Origin: CAVVTR01 sp963751245
Lineage (GTDB): Bacteria; Acidobacteriota; Thermoanaerobaculia; Thermoanaerobaculales; Thermoanaerobaculaceae
Assembly (NCBI GenBank): GCA_963751245.1
Contig: CAVVTR010000006.1
Location: 248,001 to 312,000, forward strand
Length of the DNA stretch: 64,000 nt
Reading direction: 5' to 3'
The notes below the pieces were generated by a model. That model was not told where the DNA came from and made no database searches. It was given only the letters and a program-made list of their open reading frames with translations. Below are positions 58,332-64,000 of this stretch, piece by piece. Within the stretch, counting starts at the first letter, position 1; each line of letters begins with the position of its first letter. A program made the position numbers and the translations under genes.

Positions 58332-59290
58332 CGTTCTCCCTGTCGCCGCCGGGCGTCGAACTGCTCGTAGGCATCGACGATCCTCTGGACCAGCCGGTGC
58401 CTGACCACGTCCGCCTTGGTGAAGTCGAAGAACGCGATCCCCTCGAAGCGCTCCAGGATCTCTCGGGCCTGCACCAGGCCCGAAATGCGGTCGCTGGGCA
58501 GGTCCACCTGGGTGACGTCGCCGGTGATCACGACCTGGGAGTGGAAGCCCATGCGGGTCAGGAACATCTTCATCTGCTCCGGGGTCGTGTTCTGGGCCTC
58601 GTCCAAGAGGATGAAGGCGTCGTTGAGGGTCCGGCCGCGCATGAACGCCAGCGGCGCGATCTCGATCACGCCCCGCTCCAGGTACCGGAGCACCTTGTCG
58701 TAGCCGAGGATGTCGTAGAGGGCGTCGTACACGGGCCTGAGGTAGGGGTTCACCTTCTCGATCAGGTCCCCAGGCAGGAAGCCCAGCTTCTCCCCCGCCT
58801 CGACCGCGGGACGCGTGAGAATGATCCGCTTGACCCGGTGCTCGGCGAGGGCTGCCGCCGCCAGCGCCACACCCAGGTACGTCTTTCCCGTGCCTGCCGG
58901 CCCGACGGCGAACACCACGTCGTGGGACAGCACCGTCTGGATGAACAGGCGCTGCTTGAGGTTCCGCGGCACCAGCAGGCGCTTGACAGAATCGGGGATG
59001 GAGGCGTCCATGAAGAACTCGACGAGGTCCACGCCGGGATCCTCCTCGAGCACCCTGATCGCCGTGCGGTAGTCCTCCCTCCCCAGGGTGTACCCCGCCT
59101 CGACGAGCCTGCTGAGGTCGTCGAGCAGGCGCGTCGCGAGGGCCACCGCCTCGTCGTCCCCCTCGAGGCTGACCGTATCCCCGCGCGCCGCGATCTTCAG
59201 CCCGAGGCGCTCCGACAGGTACCTGAAGTTCTCCTCCATGGTGCCCGAGAGCGTCTCCAGGGTCCCCTCGGGCAGGGTGATCGTCGTCAT
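58328..59290 (-). CDS. phoH: PhoH-family ATPase
   Basis: A 320-residue PhoH/YbeZ protein with Walker A GPAGTGKTYL, TRPAVEAGEKLGFLPG and Walker B FILLDEAQNTTPEQMKMFLTR. It is probably an RNA-associated ATPase that works with YbeY. The stop overlaps the pgpH ATG. Confidence 0.95.
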   Translation of the reverse strand: MTTITLPEGTLETLSGTMEENFRYLSERLGLKIAARGDTVSLEGDDEAVALATRLLDDLSRLVEAGYTLGREDYRTAIRVLEEDPGVDLVEFFMDASIPDSVKRLLVPRNLKQRLFIQTVLSHDVVFAVGPAGTGKTYLGVALAAAALAEHRVKRIILTRPAVEAGEKLGFLPGDLIEKVNPYLRPVYDALYDILGYDKVLRYLERGVIEIAPLAFMRGRTLNDAFILLDEAQNTTPEQMKMFLTRMGFHSQVVITGDVTQVDLPSDRISGLVQAREILERFEGIAFFDFTKADVVRHRLVQRIVDAYEQFDARRRQGER

Positions 59291-59404
59291 CGTGCCGTTC
59301 TCTCCACCTTCACCGCTTCCTGCTCCGGGAGGTCTCCCGCGCTCCGCGGTCGAGACACCGCAGCGTGAGGTCCGACAGGAAGGGAGAGCACCCGGACGCC
59401 CGCC

Positions 59405-59944
59405 TCAGGAACCGGCCGGCCAGCGGGTGTCGCCCACCCCCGCGCTGTGGTTGAGCCACCTCGCGAGGACGAAGAGCGTGTCCGAGAGCCGGTTGAGGAG
59501 CGGAACCACGTCCCGCACGTGGGGGTCGTCGCCGCCGGCCGCAACCACCTGCCTCTCGGCGCGCCGGCACACCGTCCGGGCCGCGTGCGAGGCCGCCGCT
59601 GCCCTCGTTCCAGCGGGCAGGACGAAGTGACGGAGCGGCGGAAGGTCCTCCTCCATGGCGTCGATCCAGCCCTCCAGCCACGAGGCGTCCCGCGCCTCCG
59701 GAGGGAGCGCGAACGCCCCCGTGGGGTTCGCCAGGAAGGCCCCCACCTCGAACAGCACGCCCTGGACGTGCGACAGCCGCCCGTCCTGGGGGCTCTCGCC
59801 CAGCTCCGCCCGGAGCACGCCCAGCATGGCGTTGAGCTCGTCGACCTCGCCGTACGCCGCCACCCGCGAGGCCGACTTCGCGACCCGGGTGCCGTCGGCG
59901 AGAGCCGTCGACCCGTCATCCCCCTTGCGGGTATACACCTTCAC
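59405..59944 (-). CDS. PduO-type ATP:cob(I)alamin adenosyltransferase
   Basis: A 179-residue PduO/MMAB enzyme: MKVYTRKGDDGSTALADGTRV at the N-terminus (ATP loop), YGEVDELNAMLG, and RTVCRRAERQV, the usual RxxCRRAER signature. It makes adenosylcobalamin. The GTG start overlaps the sensor kinase stop (GTGA). No B12-dependent mutase is in the window. Confidence 0.93.
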   Translation of the reverse strand: MKVYTRKGDDGSTALADGTRVAKSASRVAAYGEVDELNAMLGVLRAELGESPQDGRLSHVQGVLFEVGAFLANPTGAFALPPEARDASWLEGWIDAMEEDLPPLRHFVLPAGTRAAAASHAARTVCRRAERQVVAAGGDDPHVRDVVPLLNRLSDTLFVLARWLNHSAGVGDTRWPAGS

Positions 59945-62757
59945 GCCGTCATCCTACCACCGTCCCCGCCGTCGCCGGGGGTTCCGGACAGCATGGCGCG
60001 GACCCGGCCGAGGAACTCCGGGATGCCGAACGGCTTCACGATCGCCTCGGTGCCGCGCAGCACCGCGTCCCCCGCCGGGTCGTAGCCCGTGCACAGCAGG
60101 ACCTGAAGCCCCGGCCACGCCCGTCGCAGGCGCTCCAGCGTCTCCCGGCCATCCAGCACCGGCATGACGAGATCCAGGACCACCAGCGCCAGGCGTCCAG
60201 GGTCCCTCTCCACGAGCCGCAGCACCTCGGCGCCGTCGGCGGCCTCCAGCACCTCGAACCCGGCCTCCCGCAACGCCGCGGCCAGGGCCATGCGGACCAG
60301 GTCCTCGTCGTCCGCCACCAGGATCGCTCCCCCTGGCGGAGCCGCGGCGCCGCTCCCCTCACCGCGCCCCTGCTGCAGAGGCAGGTCGCACCACAGCCGG
60401 TTCCCGATCCCGGTCGTCGACTTCGCGTCCGCCCGCCCGCCCACGCGTGCCGCCAGCGCGCGCAGCACCTCCCGGGCGAGGTCCTGGGAGCGGAACACCG
60501 AAGCCGCCTCACCCGTGAGCTCCTCCGTTGCCGCCGATGCCGGGGGCCCGGTGTCGGCCACGGCGAGCCGGACGAAGCCGGGCTGCTGCGCCCTCTCCAC
60601 GGCGACCTCGATGACGCCGCCCCCGAGCAGCACCGACGTCGATCCCGCCACGGCGAGGTCCAGGAAGAGCTCGAGCTGCCCTGCGTCCACCAGCACCAGG
60701 TCGTCCAGGGTCTGGCGCCTCACCGTCACGCGGACCGCGGCCGGCAGCCCCGCCGAAGCCGCGGCGGCCCAGCGCTCCGCGGCCGCACCCAGCCGGAGGC
60801 GCCTGAGCGTGACCGGATCCGTCCGGCACACGATGGTCAAGTGCCGGAGCTGTCTCGTCGCGTCCTCGACCAGAGCCGCCATTTGCCCGAGACGGTGCTC
60901 TCCATCGGCCCCCCCGCCGGTCCTCTGGACCAGCCCGACCAGCGCCTGGAGGTCGTTGTTGAGACGGTGCGTCAGCGACTGCCCGAGCCCGCTGTACGGG
61001 CCGGGCTCCGGCCGCGCCGCGCTCCCCGCGGCGCCCTCCGCGTCCGCGTCCCTGGCCACCAGCACGACCCCGAAGAGCTCCCCTCCGACCACCACCGGCG
61101 CGGCGCACACGGCAGCCAGGGCCTGCCCCGAACCAGGCACGGCCCGCAGCACCTCCTCCCCGGCACGCCCCCGCGCCGCCCGGGCGAACAGCGCCCGCGC
61201 CCGCCGCCGGTCTCCGGGGGCGACCGCCGCCAGCGGCGGGCCCTCCGCGCCGCCGCCGGACACGCCGCGCAGCCGTCGGGAGAAGGCGTCGTTCGACCAC
61301 ATCACCGTGCCCGAAGGGTCGAGGAGCGCGAGCCCGAGCGGCACCGCACCCGCGACGACGCGCAGGACCGCCTCGGCCCGCTCCCGGGCTGTCAGGTCCC
61401 GCCACGTCACCCGGGTGAGCTCCCGCCCCTGCACGGTCAGGGCGGAGACCGCCAGCTCCACCTGGCGGTGCTCCCCGGTGCGGGTCAGGAGCTGCGCACG
61501 GAACGTGCCGGGATCGGTTCCGCCGGTTTCCCTGTGCGCCAGCCAGCGCTGGGCCGTGGGCCTGTCCTCGGGGGCGAGGAGCTCGAGGATGCTGCGTCCC
61601 TCCAGCTCCTCCGCGCGGGTGAACCCCAGGGCGTCCGCCGCGCGCTCGTTGGCGGACTCCACGTCCAGCCCTCCGAGGAAGACGATGGGTTCGCGGGAGG
61701 CCTCGCCCAGGACCTGCCAGCGCGTCAGGCGCTGCGATTCCTCCGCCACCTGCCGCCAGTGGGTCACCTCCCGCTCCGCCGCGGCCGACGTGCGGCTCTG
61801 GCGCTTCCAGGCCGCTCCAAGGCCCACGGCGGCGGCCAGCGGCAGGAGGAAGAGCAGCCCCGTCGCCAGCAGCAGCAGCCGAGTCCCACCGCCGGGTTGA
61901 TCGGTCGGCCACAGCAGCCCGACCAGCCACGGAGACCCCGCCATCCTGGTCCAGGCGCTGCGCAGGAAGAACGTTCCGGCCGCGCCCTCTCGCCGCACGC
62001 GGGTTCCCGTGTCCGGGCTTCCGCCGGCGAGCATCAGGGCCCTCAGCCGCGCCAGTCCCTCCCCGGGAACCAGTGCATCCACCGTTGCCGGAAAGGAGCC
62101 CTGCACCTCGCCGCTCACTGAGATCAGGCGACCCTGGCCGGTGGCGAGGAACGCCGTGGCCTCCCGGGGCATGGTCAGCGTGTCCAGGAACCTTCTCCCC
62201 AGGGCGTGCAGGTCGATGACCGCCGCCAGCACGAGTGGTGCACCGTTCCCCGCCGTCCCCGCCGTCCCCGCCGGAGCCGCCAGCACCACGTAGCGGAAAC
62301 CGTCGCCGCCGTAGACGGGCCCACCCACCCGGAAGGAGCCTGACGCGGCACAGCGGTGGATGGCCGCATCGCGAACGACGGACGGCACACGGGGCCAGCG
62401 CTCGGGGGTGCAGGCCAGGACGCGCCCCTCCCGCTCCAGGAGGAGGATGGCGGCGACCAGCCCCGCTTCGCGGGCGCGGGCTCGATCGAGGAGGGCCGCC
62501 CACGCGGCGCCGTCTGCCGACGGCGCGCGTCCGTAGGCAGAGGCGAGCTCCTGGAGCTCCTCGGCGACGTCGGCCATCTTCCCGCCGATCTGCGCGGCGC
62601 CCGCCTGCACAGTGTGGTCGGCCTCGGCGATCCACGACCGCTCGACGGCCCGCAACGCCATGGCGTAGACGACCAGGTACCCGGTGGAGAACAGCACGGC
62701 CATCACGCCGATCCCGGCCAGAACCCGCCGCTGCCAGCCCCGTGGAGATGCATCCAT
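59941..62757 (-). CDS. Hybrid sensor histidine kinase with C-terminal receiver
   Basis: A 938-residue protein. A first transmembrane helix (about 14-33), an extracytoplasmic Cache-like domain and a second helix (LLLLATGLLFLLPLAAAVGL) are followed by two PAS domains (LGGLDVESANERAADALGF; LALLDPSGTVMWSNDAF). The phosphoacceptor region reads LTHRLNNDLQALVGLV. The ATPase domain is degenerate: where the N-box asparagine belongs stands LFLDLAVAGSTSV, and the G1 box is VADTGPPAS. A receiver with VLDLVMP and KPFG ends the protein. The ATP-binding part may be weak. Coupled to the adenosyltransferase gene, which may be coincidental. Confidence 0.87.
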   Translation of the reverse strand: MDASPRGWQRRVLAGIGVMAVLFSTGYLVVYAMALRAVERSWIAEADHTVQAGAAQIGGKMADVAEELQELASAYGRAPSADGAAWAALLDRARAREAGLVAAILLLEREGRVLACTPERWPRVPSVVRDAAIHRCAASGSFRVGGPVYGGDGFRYVVLAAPAGTAGTAGNGAPLVLAAVIDLHALGRRFLDTLTMPREATAFLATGQGRLISVSGEVQGSFPATVDALVPGEGLARLRALMLAGGSPDTGTRVRREGAAGTFFLRSAWTRMAGSPWLVGLLWPTDQPGGGTRLLLLATGLLFLLPLAAAVGLGAAWKRQSRTSAAAEREVTHWRQVAEESQRLTRWQVLGEASREPIVFLGGLDVESANERAADALGFTRAEELEGRSILELLAPEDRPTAQRWLAHRETGGTDPGTFRAQLLTRTGEHRQVELAVSALTVQGRELTRVTWRDLTARERAEAVLRVVAGAVPLGLALLDPSGTVMWSNDAFSRRLRGVSGGGAEGPPLAAVAPGDRRRARALFARAARGRAGEEVLRAVPGSGQALAAVCAAPVVVGGELFGVVLVARDADAEGAAGSAARPEPGPYSGLGQSLTHRLNNDLQALVGLVQRTGGGADGEHRLGQMAALVEDATRQLRHLTIVCRTDPVTLRRLRLGAAAERWAAAASAGLPAAVRVTVRRQTLDDLVLVDAGQLELFLDLAVAGSTSVLLGGGVIEVAVERAQQPGFVRLAVADTGPPASAATEELTGEAASVFRSQDLAREVLRALAARVGGRADAKSTTGIGNRLWCDLPLQQGRGEGSGAAAPPGGAILVADDEDLVRMALAAALREAGFEVLEAADGAEVLRLVERDPGRLALVVLDLVMPVLDGRETLERLRRAWPGLQVLLCTGYDPAGDAVLRGTEAIVKPFGIPEFLGRVRAMLSGTPGDGGDGGRMTA

Positions 62758-62856
62758 GACGTGACGCCATTGTAGCCGACCGTCCCCAGGCGCCAAACGC
62801 GGCATGGGCGGCCCCGGGGGGCCGCCCATCCTGCCGGAGCGATCGCGGACCGGGCC

Positions 62857-63567
62857 TCAGGCCCGGCTCACCCCCGTCAGCCACGACTCCCTCAGGAAGG
62901 TGCGGAGCACCTCCTGCAGCCTCGCCACGCCCTCCTCGGCCAGGATCACGTAGGTCTCGATCCCGGTGGCAAGGGCCTCGCCGTGGACGTCCTCGTCCCC
63001 GCCGTCCTCCACGATGACGACGCGGGGCGCCGGTGCGCACTCGACGGCCACGGCCAGAGCCTCCCAGAACGCGGCGTCAGGGTGCGAGGCGGTGGAAGCC
63101 ACGACGAGGTCCAGCGGACCGCCGGGGAGGGCCCGGTCGAAGGACGTCACCTCGGCCCACTCGCCGACGAACATGGCCTGAAGGTAGGCGTGGTCGGCCG
63201 CGACCCGGGGGCGGCGCAGCGAAGCGGCGAGGACCTCCTCGGACGCGTGTTCCCCGGGGTCGTAGGCGAAATCGGCGCCGGCGGCCAGGGCGTCCTGCTT
63301 CTCCGTGAGGAAGACCCCCTCGAACAGGATGCGGCCACGGAAGCCGTCACGGCGCAGCGCCGCCACGGTGGCCACGCGCCGCTCGTGCTCGGTGATGCTC
63401 CCCTTGAGGAGGAGCGCCACGTCGAAGCTCTCCGACACCGCCCGCTCCACCAGCTCCCAGGTGTGGGCGACGGACTCCACGTGGATCTCCGGATGCCGCT
63501 CGGCGAGGAGGCGCTCCACCTCGTGGCGGCGGGTCACGTCGCCGAGCACGATGACACGCTCGCTCAC
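62857..63567 (-). CDS. Degenerate receiver-like protein
   Basis: A 236-residue protein of two alpha/beta halves that resemble CheY folds. The first (residues about 1-120) has RILFEGVFLTEKQDALAAGADFAYDP, as in receiver alpha4-beta5, but the phosphorylated Asp position reads DVALLLKGSI. The second half (DLVVASTASHPDAAF, RVVIVEDGGDEDV) also lacks a clear Asp. The start is GTG with GGGGAG upstream. It lies 2 bp after the ferritin-like gene and 99 bp before the sensor kinase. Confidence 0.65.
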   Translation of the reverse strand: MSERVIVLGDVTRRHEVERLLAERHPEIHVESVAHTWELVERAVSESFDVALLLKGSITEHERRVATVAALRRDGFRGRILFEGVFLTEKQDALAAGADFAYDPGEHASEEVLAASLRRPRVAADHAYLQAMFVGEWAEVTSFDRALPGGPLDLVVASTASHPDAAFWEALAVAVECAPAPRVVIVEDGGDEDVHGEALATGIETYVILAEEGVARLQEVLRTFLRESWLTGVSRA

Positions 63568-63569
63568 GA

Positions 63570-63800
63570 TCAGTTCTCCCCGGAGATGAAGCGGTCGTAC
63601 TCCTTCTCGAGGAGGTCGAAGTGCTTGCCCTCCTCGCGGGCCAGGAACTCGAACATCTTCTTGACCCCGGGGTCGTTGACCGCCGCCGCGCACCGCAGGT
63701 AGAAGTCCTGCGCCGTGCGCTCCCGCTCCATGGCAAGCTTGACGGCCTCCTCGGGCCGCATGGCCTCGTTGATTCCGAACTCGACAGTGCTGTCGCTCAT
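63570..63800 (-). CDS. Small ferritin/rubrerythrin-like protein
   Basis: A 76-residue helical protein with MERERTAQDFYLRCA and FLAREEGKHFDLLEKEYDRF, the E...E/H metal-ligand spacing of ferritin-like domains but only one helix hairpin, so it may dimerise. The start is ATG with GGAGG seven bases upstream. Its role may be iron or peroxide handling. Confidence 0.82.
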   Translation of the reverse strand: MSDSTVEFGINEAMRPEEAVKLAMERERTAQDFYLRCAAAVNDPGVKKMFEFLAREEGKHFDLLEKEYDRFISGEN

Positions 63801-63834
63801 CCTGCGTTCCTCCAAACGTGAAAGTGTAACCGCT

Positions 63835-64000
63835 TCAGAGAAGATTCCGCTTGCGGGCGGCGCGCTGGAGCTCCTCCCGGAAGTCGGGGTGCGCGATGCT
63901 GATGAGCTCCAGCGCCCGCTCCCTCAGGCTCTTCCCGAAGAGGCTCGCGATGCCGTACTCGGTGACGACGTAGTGCACGTCGGCCCTGCTGGTCACCACG
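63835..64000 (-). CDS. Acetyl-CoA hydrolase/CoA-transferase family protein (C-terminal fragment)
   Basis: The last 55 residues are visible; the gene runs off the window edge. The text VTSRADVHYVVTEYGIASLFGKSLRERALELI and IAHPDFREEL is the hallmark C-terminus of the Cat1/4-hydroxybutyrate CoA-transferase family. It implies acyl-CoA metabolism. The specific substrate is not readable. Confidence 0.88.
   Translation of the reverse strand, partial: VVTSRADVHYVVTEYGIASLFGKSLRERALELISIAHPDFREELQRAARKRNLL

Overview
The window is a very GC-rich (roughly 70% by eye), gene-dense bacterial chromosome segment with no insertion sequences, phage genes or CRISPR. Gene content is that of a diderm: LPS transport (lptB and an lptC/lptA fusion), arabinose-5-phosphate isomerase for Kdo, a lipoprotein, HprK/PtsN regulation without sugar PTS genes, sigma-54, a complete heme pathway and a FadN-type beta-oxidation operon. 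This mix fits an Acidobacteriota member (Thermoanaerobaculia/Holophagae-like) or a Desulfobacterota/Myxococcota relative. The sequence alone does not settle which.

Layout. 1-7.6 kb (minus): one long, mostly overlapping operon accA-lptCA-lptB-rpoN-hpf-ptsN-hprK-rapZ, with a good promoter directly before accA. 7.7-13.9 kb (minus): mtgA, a glycosyltransferase, a DnaJ/TPR-PP2C pair and two HEAT-like proteins flanking a RodZ-like HTH membrane protein. 13.9-16.9 kb (plus): a solute-binding lipoprotein translationally coupled to an HD-GYP receptor. 16.8-22 kb: phosphohexomutase, class IV aminotransferase, SDR, GT2 and a THUMP rRNA methyltransferase. 22.2-31.1 kb (plus): hemA-C-D-B-L-E-N-Y, in which hemE and hemN each carry a one-base frameshift in a G6 run. 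A Fur-family regulator converges on hemY. 32.5-37.3 kb: kdsD, then fadN-fadA. 37.3-44.4 kb (minus): two secreted proteins, one with an internal array of five 336-bp repeats, preceded by long leaders holding three copies of a structured, riboswitch-like RNA. 44.8-52 kb: a ClpX-like AAA+ protein, YraN, a membrane Fe-S oxidoreductase (ETF:quinone type), a GNAT-like protein and RNase R. 52-59.3 kb: tRNA-Leu(CAG), STAS, FabZ-like and ACP genes, then the phoH-pgpH-ybeY-corC-era cluster. 59.4-64 kb: PduO-type adenosyltransferase, a hybrid sensor kinase, a degenerate receiver, a ferritin-like protein and the end of a CoA-transferase gene.

Main points for a second look: (1) three copies of an RNA element with covarying stems upstream of the two secreted-protein genes, two in tandem and one merging into a perfect intrinsic terminator, of a class I do not recognise; (2) an 18-bp operator, 17/18 identical, in front of both fadN-fadA and the Fe-S ETF:quinone oxidoreductase, which links them in one fatty-acid regulon; (3) two G7-to-G6 frameshifts in neighbouring heme genes; (4) an apparent ATA start for lptB; (5) several promoters placed to give leaderless mRNAs.
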